Source of the DNA: Karstenula rhodostoma CBS 690.94
Taxonomy: Eukaryota > Ascomycota > Dothideomycetes > Pleosporales > Didymosphaeriaceae
NCBI GenBank assembly: GCA_010093485.1
Contig: MU001514.1
Coordinates: 280,779 to 344,778, forward strand
Length of the DNA stretch: 64,000 bases
Direction: 5' to 3'
Made by a program: the position numbers and the translations under genes. Shown in pieces: positions 11,901-23,355 of the stretch. How positions within the stretch are numbered: the stretch's first letter is position 1; each line of letters begins with the position of its first letter. The notes under the pieces were generated by a model. It was given only the letters and a program-made list of their open reading frames with translations. It had not been told where the DNA came from and searched no databases.

Positions 11901-14900
11901 CCGCACCTTGAGAACAAGCCCACAAAAAGAAAAAAAGGATAAAACATACAACAGCGGGGATTCTCGCGCCCTCACGGATCGCAATACTAGACCGCCGGTA
12001 TCCTGCTTGAGTACCGCTGAGCGGACGGGAAGCGCTATGTTCAGGATCCAATGGTCGTATGTGGAAAACAGTGTCAATCATAACGTACATGACGCTTGTG
12101 AAACGCCTGCAAGTCAAACCAGCACATGCTTTTCGGAGTAATGCAGCTCGCAATCCGAAGCTGCATCTTGCATTCGCATGCCCGGTTGTTCAAGTAAGTT
12201 TAAGTTGCACGTGACCAGCCAGCCCTACACTCAGTGGCTCTTGTATCACTTCACAAGCACATTATAGTGTTTTGCTCGAGGTGCGATTAAAGGTACGGTG
12301 TTCCAAGCAATCTCCATAGCCACCGCCGCTCGGCGCTGCGATGTTCCAGAATATCCACGCGCTGTTCCTTTGCTACGCCGCAAAACCACTTCCAGCAAAT
12401 CACCTACCTCGCCGTTCTTCCATACAGTAAATCCATCAATCGTACATATACACCGGAGCCCAATAATAACAGCACGTCAACACGCACCCCAATCAAGCAC
12501 GCCGATCCGTGCGTCCTCTCCATGCGTCCTCTCCGTGCGTCCTCTCCGTGCGCCCTCTCCATGCGTCCTCTCCGTGCGTCCTCTCCATGCGTCCTCTCCA
12601 TGCACGTCCTCTCCATGCACGTTCTCTCCATGCACGCCCTCTCCCCAGCTCATATATCGCACAGCACTCCGTTTAGCCTCAGAGGAGCAAAGTACCATGT
12701 ACCTCAATCACACATGCGTCGCCAGCGGCACAGCGCCCACGTTGGATAGATGAAAATGCCGACGCACGCTGCAACGGTGCGTCTTACGTGCGTCGGCGTC
12801 CGTCCGTTCCTGACCTCTTTCTTGTTGAGGCCGTCCTGCGCGCGAAACTGTCCGTAACGTCACCGCAACGTGCCAGCCTGTGAGATACTCGACAAAGTAC
12901 CTGGCCGCTTTTCACATGCCAGTCCGCCTGCCCCCCCCTCCGGTCCGTCGCCTAACCTATCCCATCGTGAGACGTCGCGATAGGATGTATTGATTGCTCT
13001 CAACCTTCAGACTCCATGAATCCTGCCCCAATCTCCAGACGGCGCATCTCCGAAAGCGTACATACTTCCTGCGTTGCCCCGCCCAGGCACCTTTCCTATC
13101 GATACGAGAGTAGCGTAGCGACAACCCCCATCCATGCCTGCCGGCCCAGTGCGCAGGAATGGGCACGCATCCGCATCCCTCTCCCTGCCGCAGTTCGTAT
13201 CGAGCCGAGCCGAGCCGTGCGCTGCGCAGCGCTGTGAGCGTTCTAGAGCATCGGCGCCGCGCAATACCGAGGGACGAGGGACGCGGTACCATTGCTGCGA
13301 AAACTCGCGGCGGGACTACTTCCGCCGAGGTAGCTGTGCGGTCCCTGACGCGGTTCGAACGTTCCGATACCCCAGCGCCGCAGGATTTCGCTGCTCGGTA
13401 AGTTGGGCGCGAGGGCAGATCAGGGGTCGGAATCTGGAGTAGACGTACCGGTACGAGATTGGGAAACGCACCCGGGTGGGTACTGTGTGAGGAGGTTCCC
13501 ATTCTGTGCTTGTGTCGCGCAGATAGTCGTACGAAGGAGTCGAGGAGCTATTGCCCCTGAGAATCACGGAACAATATCTCCCCAGGCGTTCGAAGCTGTT
13601 GCCCATTCCAGAAGCCCCCTCAACGTCCATCTTGAAGTCCACGGACCGAACGAACACTCACACCACCCTCTCCCTCCCCCGTCTCAAAGCACCTCACCGT
13701 TCGCATCTCCTTCCCGCTCATCCCGCACTTTCCAAACCTTCCCCCTCTTCTCCCCTACAATCGACCTAACCTACCCTCGACCGTCTCGCTTCTACCCGCA
13801 CCGGCGTACGTTCCCGCGGCACCAGTGCATCTGCAAACCCGTTTTCTATGTACCTCATCTACACCGCAACGAATCGCGCCGAGGAGCAGTACACTTCCAT
13901 CCCCGCGCGTTCTGTTGAGCGCAGACCTGAGTTCGGAAGAGCGCGCAGTGCCCGCCTCAGGTGATTTTTCTCCATGTACGTGCTATAGGCCCACGTGACT
14001 GTGCGTTTGTGGATATGTTCGGTGATGTGGTTGGGAGCGGAGGGGAGGGGAGACGAGAACGGGTAGGTAGGTAGGTGTCTGGATGAATGCACACATGCAT
14101 AAAGGGACAGCTGAGACGTCGAACCGAACCATTCCGGCGACGATCACCTCACACGCGTAATCGATCGCTCTGTCTGTCTTGCTCAAACCCAAACCCCCAA
14201 GACGTCTTAACAGACGACACTATACCTCGTCTCGTCTCTGATTGTACGAGACTCGCGTCCGAGGTACGAAACGCCGCCGCAGCAGCATATGTCACGTCCA
14301 GACACATTGTACGCATGATACACGTCCCCCACGCACGACGCAGCCACATCACATCACGGCCAAAGCAGAGCGGCAAGAGTTGGGAAGCTGGTTCAGGCGT
14401 TGCACAGGCTTGCTTTCGACTTCGCAATCGGATCTGGTGACTTTGGCGGCTTCTTCGAGACCCCATGTTACGACGTCAGTCACCGCATCCGCATACCGTC
14501 CGTCGACGATCCAACACCCCTTCTGAATCGCATCGCGATCGCCGTCCCACTCGACGACGACATGGCATTGCGTCCTTGTTCGATTCCGATAACCTAGGAG
14601 GGCCGTAGATCATCTTTGCGACGCTCTCGTGCCTTGCTTCCGTCCCCTAAGAACACGCGTGCCCGACTCCACCATCGAACCCCACAATCCGAGTCTTTGA
14701 CACAACGTCATAGCATATCATAGCACAGCACAGCGCGCGTCGCAACGTAGGCACACAGTCACCACCACTCCTCCCCCTCCCCACCCCCAGCCAGACCTTA
14801 TCCAGCGCCATCACACCGCCGCTCCAGTGCGCTATACGACCCCAGACGAGAGCCCTTTCCCGCCCACCCATAAATACACCCCACCCCACGCCCCGTGTCA

Positions 14901-16579
14901 TATAAACCCGCGTGCCATTGTCGTCGCAAAACCAGGTAAGAGATAGTAACCTCTGCGCAAGCGATCGCGATCTACGCAAGCGGTCCACGAGGCCGCAAAC
15001 TACCGCGACTGCCGGCAGAAAGAAAAGCGTCACCTGCTCCTGTCTCCCGCTCCCGCCCAATTCACCCTATCTCTACATACCAAGACCGGAGGGGGGTTCC
15101 CGTACTCACACTCTCCAACCTTTTGTCGAAGCGATAGGGCGTACGTAGCTAGCGAGCGATACGACAGGCTTGGTAGAAAGTGCCGACGTAGCAGCGTTGC
15201 GTGGCCCTTGTTTTCGTATTCGAACATCGTGAGCATGATGCGTGGGGTATTCTGCTTTCTGTGTAATACGATGCGCAAGGTGTCGTCAAGTCACAACTCG
15301 CGTAGCCTTAGCTGCAGCGCTGATACACTACGGTGAAGGAGTGCGGTGAAGAGATACCTTCACTCCTTTTCGCACACGCGCTGTATGCGGTGAGATGATC
15401 CGCTCCCTTCCCTGTTCGCTTCATCCCCCGCTTACCGACGGCACAAATGGCATTTCAGACGCGCAGCACCAACTTCCGCTAGTAGTGCTGCAGGAAAGTC
15501 ACATGTCGGCCCGAGAGACAAAGTCGGTCGCACCCGATTCCATTTTCATGTTGTGTTCTATCTCTATGACTAGGCGTTCGGGCCATGCGTTCCTCTATTC
15601 TGCCAAAAGTCTATTGTTTCTGTGTTCGGAAAATCGCCGCGCAAATATTTTTCCGTCCAATAGGGATGTGTGTATCAGGGTTCCTTTTCTACCAGACCAC
15701 CCCTGAAGCAACTTGTGGCTTTTTGCCAACCCCCACCCGATCTTGGATCCCAACTCCTCCCCCGACCAGCAGCCACAGATGCGGGGCACTCCAAGAAAGG
15801 ACTCAGTTCAACCGGTGAGCAACCGTGTCCCGGCACGCTGGGTCCCGGCGTCTCCCCGAACCATGCGACAGCTGCCTGTGCTTACGATGCTTGCAGACGT
15901 GGGTTAAAATGTCGGGATCAGGATCCATCTTCGGACGGGCCCCAGGTTTTCGGCCCCGTGGTGCAGGTGTCACGCCTTCTAGAATCGCGGAGATGCTGGG
16001 CGTAGGATTCTTCTCACATCTCCATGAAGCACTGGTCTCGTATTTGCCACCGGAAGAATGACCATGTTGACATCTTGTCCAATACTGAAACATCGCTTCC
16101 ACGCGAGGATCATTAGCAGAATGAGCTGAACCGGTGGTTGAGCATCTTTGGCCTAGGCATTGCTCATTGGGGCCATTAGGCGTGATTGTGGACGAGGAGA
16201 TTGCGTCTACCGTGCTGCTGAGGTGAGGGAGACCTAATTCGACGTTGCCAGAGTGCTGCGCTGGGATGCGAGATCTCCGCAGTTGGTGGCTGTCAACCCC
16301 ACACGGCAGAATTGATGGAACCTTAGGAACGGGTCTTGGGGCGGTCCGCCTTAATACAACCCTCAGGGATTTTATATTCCCATGCTCTTGGTCAGACGAG
16401 ATAACACGATGGTGGTGAGAGCAGGTGAGCTCCGAAATCTATTTCGAGGTGCTGATAAGCACCGTTGAGGCGTAGATGCGCGACAGCAAAGACGCTGACG
16501 CGGAGATTGGGGTAACCAATACGTAGCAGTCGGCAGTGTGCGTTCGGAGACCGTGTATGCGCTGAGTACCCAAAGTCAA
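8981..16579. other. 7.6-kb gene desert between creA and the Rad51-paralog gene
   Basis: No gene is supported. Open frames of up to 198 codons occur on both strands, but they are rich in Arg, Ser and Pro, show no domain and overlap each other, as expected of GC-rich noncoding sequence. Simple repeats include a CATCC/CATCT run at about 10268-10313, AACGCC units at about 10911-10928, a GGTAGGTAGGTAGG run near 14062 and the minisatellite at 12511-12645. The first few hundred bases are presumably creA 3' UTR. Lineage-specific spliced genes or long noncoding RNAs cannot be excluded. Confidence 0.5.
12511..12645. repeat. 13-bp minisatellite that switches to 15-bp units
   Basis: Seven head-to-tail units of 13 bp, consensus GCGTCCTCTCCRT, run from 12511 to 12601. 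Three units of 15 bp follow, carrying an extra AC after the leading GC (GCACGTCCTCTCCAT type). Every frame through the array is open on both strands, so the Cys/Ser/Pro-rich or Arg/Glu-rich frames across it are a by-product of the repeat. Confidence 0.92.
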
Positions 16580-18155
16580 TCAAGGCGTCGGCCGTCGTGT
16601 CACCCTGTTGTGTTCCTCTGCAAGACTTGCAATTGTAGGTCCGTCATCTGACGATACTGCAGGAGCAGTCGCACCAGATATTGCAGGGTCACCGTCCGCA
16701 ATGGTGGGTGCTTCACCTATCAATAATCCTTCGGCAGCGACCTCGTCATCCTCCATCCAGTCGTAAAGTTCATCCGAGTCGGGTTCTTCCCCGCCTTCGT
16801 CTATCTCCGCAAAGCGTCGCTTGGGTGGTCTCGCTTCCGATGATAGAACGGGTACAGCAATATCGACTGCAGCTACGTTGATGTTCCGAAGGCCTGTCTG
16901 TAACAGGTCAGCGGGTGATCGCCACACGAGAACTATATGCATTGCTGATATTGTAGGCTCTGCGGGTACTAGATTAACTCACCTTCTCAACAGCAAACGG
17001 AACCACAGTGCCGACACCACCATCGTCGGCCAGACCTACACCATTCGCTTTCAAGACGCCTGCAAACCGGGTTTTCTGCATTCTCGCGGCATCTGCCTTG
17101 GTCCACTTCGCTTGCCCCGGCACCCAATCCCTGAACAACACCAAACGGGTGGATATGCCGTTCTCCCACTCTGCCCCTGATATTGCAGGAACCAAAAGAG
17201 CCCGTGAAGCGGCACGAATGCGGGTGATGGTCTGAGACGTGAGGAGCAGCGCGATGTCGTGCATAGCAGCCAATTTAGTGAGCGTTGAGATCAGCTCGTT
17301 CATTACTGCAAATTTGCGACCCGCAGCCCAACGAGCCTGGTCACTTCGGTTCTTGGCCGCCCGGTCGTCAGCATTGCGGGGATACGCGTTGTCGAACAGG
17401 GTTGATATTGAGTCGATAACGATGAGACTTGTGTTTGGTGGCGGAAACGAAGAGGGCGGATACATGAATAGAGCCAGCAAATGCGCGAGCGTTGGAATGG
17501 CGTAGTGATGAAAGTGGCTTCGCATCTCATCTGGAGAGGTTCTGGGTGTGCCAACTACCTTCGGCGGCGCTGTGGATGCCTGCAGTACCGGGTCACCGTC
17601 TGCAAGCAGGACATCTGTGAAGCGCTGAGGTACCAAGGGAGCACAGGCAGCATCTGCATGCAATTAGCCTCCGTCACTTCGTGCAGGTAGCGCCATGCAT
17701 CTCCGTCAGAACTGAGTACTGACCAAACCAGACTACCTTCTGTCCTTCACGCAATGCGCTCACTGCTGCCTGAATGCTTCAGTCCATCAGTATCTGCGGC
17801 TCAATATATGCTAATTACGGGATCTGGAATTACCCAAAAGCCGTCTTGCCTACGCCAGGCGGGCCGAAGATCTCGGTGACCTTCCCGCGTATGTATCCGC
17901 CGGCGACGGCTCGGCCTGGTAGTCCATGGGGAGCGAGATGTTTATCGAGCTGCGAGAGGCCGGTACAGACGGTGCGGGAGCCTCGGGCATGCAGCGTCTC
18001 GAGGGCCTGGGAGGCTGATACAGTAGGCAGGCGGTCTGCAGTAGCATTAGATTGAGTGACGAATCATCAATTTTCCGTTTCCACCTACGAGACGACTGTG
18101 GCGCCGAAGACGATAGGAAGCCTACATCGCGGCTGGCCATGGTGGAAGCGGGCAT
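16580..18155 (-). CDS. Rad51 paralog, RecA-like recombination ATPase (Rad55/Rhp55-like)
   Basis: Five exons (18155-18089, 18035-17834, 17776-17724, 17653-16983, 16897-16580) join in frame to 436 residues. The RecA-type ATPase core is clear. Walker A is GPPGVGKT at residues 80-87, preceded by the Rad51-like GGYIRGKVTEIFG. Walker B is LIVIDS at 184-189, followed by SISTLF. A strand QKVVWFD leads into the third intron. The last exon is acidic (EEPDSDELYDWMEDDE) and probably disordered. Family members help load or stabilise Rad51 filaments in homologous recombination in the nucleus. I cannot tell by eye whether it is the Rad55, Rad57 or Rlp1 type; the GPPG Walker A favours the Rad55 group. It is divergent from the MOSC gene. 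Confidence 0.85.
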
Positions 18156-18723
18156 TTCATGTGCGGGAGAAATCGGAGTGATTAAGCACGTCTCGTGATT
18201 TGGCGCGTGGACCGTGAGCGCGATGCGTCGCGCGACACGTGCTGTGCACTCATTGCAACTCGATTGTTGTGTTGTTGAAGCATCGTGAAGGTGAGCTCCG
18301 CACCGCCAGTTTCAACTCATGACGCTGCCCGGCGACACGGCGACAGGCGCATGACTCGTGACACGACAAGCTCCCCCCGCAACAAGGCAGTTGCTTGAGG
18401 GCATGCTCCCACTCCGGCTTCAATAACATCCTGGCCATCTTGGCGGCTTTGGCCATAGGGGAAATCTCTTGGAGCGGAAGCGGAGTCGAGCCAAGTAAAT
18501 AGGCCCGGTCGATGACAGATCAAAGACCCTGAGTCACCGAGTGACCGTTAACGGCCGTGGCATTCCCATTCGACGTGCTGCGGTGGTCTCACGCCCTACA
18601 CCATAATTTAGTCACCAGTTATCCGAAGGCTTTTGTCCAGGCTTGCAATCGAATTCAGCACCGCGCACAGCTCAGTGAATAAGAAGTTTCCATGAGCACG
18701 CGAGAACTTTCCCATCCGCACCA
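18156..18723. promoter_or_regulatory. divergent intergenic region, Rad51-paralog and MOSC genes
   Basis: These 568 bp lie between two divergent start codons and must hold both promoters. No coding frame of interest and no clear TATA box was seen. Confidence 0.4.
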
Positions 18724-20199
18724 ATGGCCAGCCCCAACGCCCTCGACTTCCTTCTGAACTCGATAGAGAAGACATGGCACATTGTCGGCGTCCGATCAAC
18801 GCCTCTTGCCCTCCTGACGACCTCACTCGCTCTTCTCCTTCCTATTATATCTCTCTACATCCTCGCTCTTTCCCAGCGCGAACAGCCCATCCCACCTCCC
18901 GCTGGCTGCCGTAAACTCAATAAAAGCGGCGCTTCCAATCTATCCGACCAATTCGCTAAAAAATACGGCCATGGCGGTACGCCCTCCGCATCTAACGCTT
19001 GGATAGTTAAAGCGTTGATGGTCTACCCGTTGAAGAGCTGTGGAGGCGTGGAACTCGACGAAGCGGAAGTTGGACACAGTGGCTTGAAGTATGATCGTCA
19101 GTTCACGTTTGCGCAGCAAGTGACATCACTGCCTACTTTAGAAGGCAAAGTCAAAAGTGAATGGACAATCATCACTCTGAGGCAATTTCCGCGACTCGCA
19201 AAGGTAGAGGTTGAGATGTGGGTTCCAGATCCCGAAGCACCCGGATATGACAAGGACGGCGAATGGGTAAAGAGCGACGGCTGTATCGTAGCGCGGTTCC
19301 CATTCAGCCCTGACACGGGATTGAGCGTCGCTGGCATCAAGAACTATGGCAAAATTCTGGCTGCCAAGTTGGGAGGCAAGTCGGAGCCCATGGTAGAGTT
19401 CCGCATACCTTACCATCCAAGCAAGGACACGACCAAAGCCAAAGGATACAAGAAGGAACTGGTGAAAATCTTCGGTGATATACCTGTAGCGTTGAATATG
19501 GGCTGCGAACTACCCGACGATACAGTAGACAAACTGAAATATACCCTCGGCGTATCGAACCCATTGACCATTTTCCGAATCGATCCCGATAGTCCCAGGC
19601 CAGTCCTACAAAACGCGCCGAAGAAGGAGGATGTGGGGTTTCAGACAGCAATCGGGATGCAAGATGCTGTACGTGTAGTTCCCTTTCCTCCGCAGCCCGT
19701 CAGTGTTACTTCGAAGGTCTAACTCAAATTTGTGAATAGCATCCTGTCCAGATCCAAAATCTCGCCTCCATCCACGATGTCTCCTCCAGAGTCCCCGCCC
19801 GCTTCCGTCCCCTCAACGCCCTACGTTATCGCCCTAACATTGTTTTCACCGGCCCACCTGCATTTGAAGAAGACAGTTGGAAAAAAGTAAGCATCTATGA
19901 CAACAACACATCGTGATATGTTATCGATTCCAACTAACCCCATCCAGGCTCGCTTCGGCTCTCTCACTCTAGACATCTCTTGCCGCACCACCCGTTGCAA
20001 GCTTCCAAACGTCGACCCATTGACCGGCATAGCAGATCGAAACGAGCCAGCTACTACCATGCGCAAGTATAGGGTCGTTGACCAGGGGAGCAAGGCTGCG
20101 TGCTTGGGCATGCAGGTCACACCGTTGGACGAAGGTATCCTTAGCGTGGGCGAGAAGATCGAAATTCTAGCAACGGGCGAGCACCACTTCATCGAGTAA
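18724..20199 (+). CDS. MOSC-domain protein, mARC-like molybdenum-cofactor enzyme
   Basis: Three exons (18724-19668, 19740-19886, 19948-20199) encode 447 residues. An N-terminal hydrophobic segment (about residues 25-48, LALLTTSLALLLPIISLYIL) would anchor it in a membrane. The N-terminal beta-barrel domain begins near residue 94 with the family motif ALMVYPLKSCGGVELDEAEV and YDRQF. The MOSC domain fills the rest. The last exon holds CRTTRCKLPNVDPLTG, in which the RC cysteine (C381) matches the residue that binds molybdenum in mARC proteins. Known relatives reduce N-hydroxylated compounds with electrons from cytochrome b5 and its reductase at the outer mitochondrial or ER membrane; the substrate here is unknown. 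All three exon joins keep the frame. Confidence 0.88.
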
Positions 20200-20394
20200 T
20201 GTGTAAGTTGTGAAGCTCAAATGCGGATTGTGTACAAGAGGAGATATCTCGGGTTTTAGGCGTGTATGTAGCTAAATTTTCTAGAGATCTGGAGGGAAAT
20301 AGTGACAAAAGGAAGAGTTTCCGTGAGGAGTACAAAAGTGATCGCAAGAAGGTGTCCCCCCTAGACTGCCTAGAGACTTGGATACATCACAGAA

Positions 20395-20452
20395 TGTCTA
20401 TTTGATGACAAGCACGCCACTTTAGTGACGCCATCAAATACCAACATAGACA
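20395..20452. repeat. imperfect inverted repeat with nested hairpin
   Basis: Outer arms TGTCTA (20395-20400) and TAGACA, then TTTGATG and CATCAAA, close on an inner CACT-TT-AGTG hairpin. The whole could fold as a cruciform or RNA stem-loop. It lies about 200 bp past the MOSC stop codon and next to the CCCTGGGGTAA repeat. Confidence 0.5.
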
Positions 20453-21035
20453 ATACCCAGTCAAGAAGCCTGATTACAACCAGCTCATGTATTATCTACC
20501 CTGGGGTAACACACAGTATGAGGTTCTCCCCAGAATTACACTTAGCCTGCAGTTCGAATTGAAAAGCGCAGCCCCTCATAGTATCCCCCTCTCCATTCAC
20601 TCACCCGCCCTCGTAGTGATCATATACAATATACAACACAAATATATAGAATCGATGTAGTAGAGTAGGACAGTCTCCACTATATCTTCAGACACAACCC
20701 TTCTAAGCGATAGCACCGGAGATCAGTTGTGCTTTTGTCTCGTCATGTTTCACAATGTCTATTTCGGCAACTCTCACATCCGGCAAGACAGAGAGTAGTT
20801 GCGATCATACCCGAGCCGCACCCCAGCCCTAAAGATTCAACAGCCCAACTAAACGTCCTCGTTTTAGAATTGAACCGGTGCTTTACCAAAACTTTAGTAC
20901 GGTGAGTTACTCCAAGAGGATCAAGACAATACCACACCTTTACCTATACTAAACACGAAGGCTGCCGCGTCGCGATCGTGACATGCTAGCAAAGAAAGAG
21001 CTGCCACAGCTCCACCGCACAGCGCTATTATTTAT

Positions 21036-21051
21036 CCCCCCCCCCCCCCCC
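21036..21051. repeat. poly-C homopolymer, 16 bases
   Basis: An uninterrupted run of 16 C in noncoding DNA, followed by a CT-rich stretch. Such runs are prone to length errors. Confidence 0.95.
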
Positions 21052-21728
21052 TCCTTCTGGCGCCTTCCATCTGTTATCCATTTCGCCAGTCGGTGTCTGT
21101 CCAATATACGCTTATATGTGTATTTCACTCAGTCCTGCCCGCGGCATTGCTACCCCCCTTCCCTCTCGCTTCGCGATTCTGCAAGCGAACAGAAAATTAG
21201 AAAATCGGAGATGATGGGGGCTGTCGATATTTCTGGGTAAGATTAAAAAAAAAAAGAGAGAATGGGTACTTGTGCGGAGCGAATAGTCGAAAGAAGAATG
21301 TCATTGATTCCAGGATTGAGATGGGGATGGAACGAGTTGGTACGACATATCCGCCGAGATACCCAGTAAGATGCCAGGCTCTCGTGGACACCAGTGAGAC
21401 AAAATCAATTCGAATTGAAGACACGCATAGTAGCTAAATCGCCCTAGGGTATAGACTATCATGTTCGACCAGCCAAAGGCCTCGGCTTCTATCCGACCTT
21501 AACGTTGTCACAAAAGCCCGAGTGTAATAAGTATGCCTATGAAGAAGTAGTGTGGTATAAGTGACAACCTGGAGCTCCAAAAGCCATGATCTCCATCTCC
21601 ACCAATTCATCTCCCCTCTGCTCCACGCGCTACGACCCAAACCACCCCCTCAATTTCTACTCCAACCACCCACGCCCACCCCAGCCTTTCCACCTTACTC
21701 CCCTTCCACCTCCGACCCCTCAGCTCCC

Positions 21729-22180
21729 CTACGACAAAGCCACCAACCCCGCCCCCACAACCCCCACCACGCACATATTAAACACATGCACCCCCATCCT
21801 CTCACTCCCCTCCCGCCTAGCCAGCACATAGCAATCACTCGTCCCATTGCACAGCAAACACGCCACCACAACGCCCGCGGCTCGCGTCTGACCCATTAGT
21901 AGTAGCGTGAGCAACGCCAACCCGCATGTGACGTTGCGGCCAGCGAGGCCCGGGTAGAAGGTTGCGGTGTCGGGGGTGGCGTTTGGGACGCCGAAGAGGG
22001 TGCGCGCGGCTGTGGGTGTGTGGGTTAGTCCTGGGGCTGGGGGAGAGGGAACGTGAAGATGCGAATAAGGGAAGGGAAGGGGCACAGACTGTGGAGTGGT
22101 CGAAGGACGCCGATGGTGCCGGAGTATAAGAGCAGGGCGCTGATGAGGTAGCTTACGGCGGTGAGGGTGGCGAGGAGCAT
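21729..22180 (-). CDS. small four-helix membrane protein, DUF4267-like
   Basis: Two exons (22180-22090, 22009-21729) encode 123 residues. The N-terminal helix SYLISALLLYSGTIGVLRPL and the following RTLFGVP match the opening of DUF4267 proteins as I remember them. Three more hydrophobic segments follow (CGLALLTLLL, AAGVVVACLLC and the C-terminal VFNMCVVGVVGAGLVALS). The intron of 80 nt begins GTCTGT and ends CACCCACAG, and the join gives H-T-A-R-T-L-F in frame. The function of the family is not known. The gene stands alone, with more than 1 kb between it and the next gene. Confidence 0.7.
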
Positions 22181-23355
22181 GGTTGTAGTGCTGGGACTGT
22201 GCGAGCAGTGTGTGGGATGTATTGGTGCTCTTGTTCTTATTTAAGGCTATATGTATGATTTGCTTGCGTTGTGAGGACGTGGGCACATTACTTTATGACT
22301 GCTACTGGGCCGTGACAATCTTAGTCCGCCCTCATCATCATGCAAGTAGTACCGTATAATCTCACGTAAAACATTTATGCTAGGCTCCATGGGGCAGGTT
22401 GGTCCTATGAGATGATTGGGCAGATTCTAATATAAATAGGGTAAACTCCTCCTCGTTAAGAGACCTACCCATTTGTTGAAGAATTTGCCCACTTGTTGAG
22501 GAATCTATCTAATCATCTTGTAGGACTAACATTCCTCATTAAGCCTAAAAAAAGCGAGTTACATGAGATTATGCGGTAGTAGCAAGAAATCGAAGATACG
22601 GACATAGTCGAGTCATAATATGGCAAGAGATTGGTAGTTGGACATGTGTTATAGCCTGAGTCCAGTGGTGACGTGTTGCGAGAAGTCAGCGAAGTCCACA
22701 CAAGACGCAAAGACCGCTACAGCGCTAGGACAAAAGCTTGAGTATCATGCGTTACCCTACGGCAAGCAATGTAGGCAAAAGGTACTGAAGCCTTTGGCTT
22801 ACTCCTGCAAATGCACAAAATCTTCTTACATCATGTCCACACCCACCAAAGATCTCACCACCACCAAAAAGACACAATCTTGATGAGTAATTTCGTACAT
22901 CCATTGTTCGACTTGCACACTCAACTACCTAAAGTGTTTGCTTGATTCGCGCCCAGGCCCTCGCTTTTCATCAATATCCGTAAACCATAGCCCAAGACAG
23001 GCCAGCGCCGCAGCAGCGCGCACACAAATCCAAAAAGGTAGGCCGTTCCCATCCACCTTTTGAAACGCCAGCCGCCAGGCACCAGCGCACCACAACGCCA
23101 GTCCGCCGTCGCAAAAACAAGCTGCGACTCGGAAACCCTCCTCATCGAGGTTGCAGAAAACCTTCATAGCGCGGACCACACGCTGGGGAAGAAACCTAAA
23201 CAGAAGAAAAGCTGAAAGGAAGGTCCGTGAACACATTATATAATGTACAATCGAAAGGGCAGAAGCAAGAAAAGGCGCTCAACGCCCACCACCCGAGCGC
23301 CTTGCTGTTTAGAAGACACGAATAGAAGCGAATCGGTAAGCGGAGAACTCTGCGT
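22181..23355. other. AT-richer intergenic region with LTR-like fragment
   Basis: No gene is supported. The region includes the promoter side of the DUF4267-like gene and the 3' side of the Set3-type gene. A hydrophobic frame of 103 codons on the minus strand at 22925-23236 has no recognisable domain and is not called. An LTR-like fragment lies at 22474-22538. Confidence 0.5.
22474..22538. mobile_element. possible Copia-type LTR fragment
   Basis: TGTTGAAGAAT (from 22474) and TGTTGAGGAAT (from 22495) are near-identical and 21 bp apart. TGAGGAAT (22497-22504) pairs perfectly with ATTCCTCA (22531-22538) around TAGGACTAAC. A TGTTG start with an internal TGAGGAAT/ATTCCTCA inverted repeat recalls Copia LTRs of filamentous fungi. 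No internal retrotransposon domain and no second LTR was found, so at most this is a solo or truncated LTR. Confidence 0.3.

Larger units (their letters stand above)
20200..21728. other. intergenic region with inverted repeat and poly-C tract
   Basis: No gene is supported. The stretch contains an imperfect inverted repeat (20395-20452), a copy of the CCCTGGGGTAA motif (20498-20518), a run of 16 C (21036-21051) and an A-rich run at about 21245-21258. The part from about 21580 is pyrimidine-rich and gives only artefactual Pro/His/Thr-rich frames. Confidence 0.5.

Noticed and set aside
12298..12753. 151-codon plus-strand frame rich in Cys, Ser and Pro
   Set aside because: Its repetitive part is simply the 13/15-bp minisatellite, which is open in every frame. 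The flanks show no domain.
22925..23236. 103-codon hydrophobic minus-strand frame
   Set aside because: It starts with a real ATG and is hydrophobic, but has no family match I recognise and no splicing or promoter support. It may be 3' UTR of the Set3-type gene.
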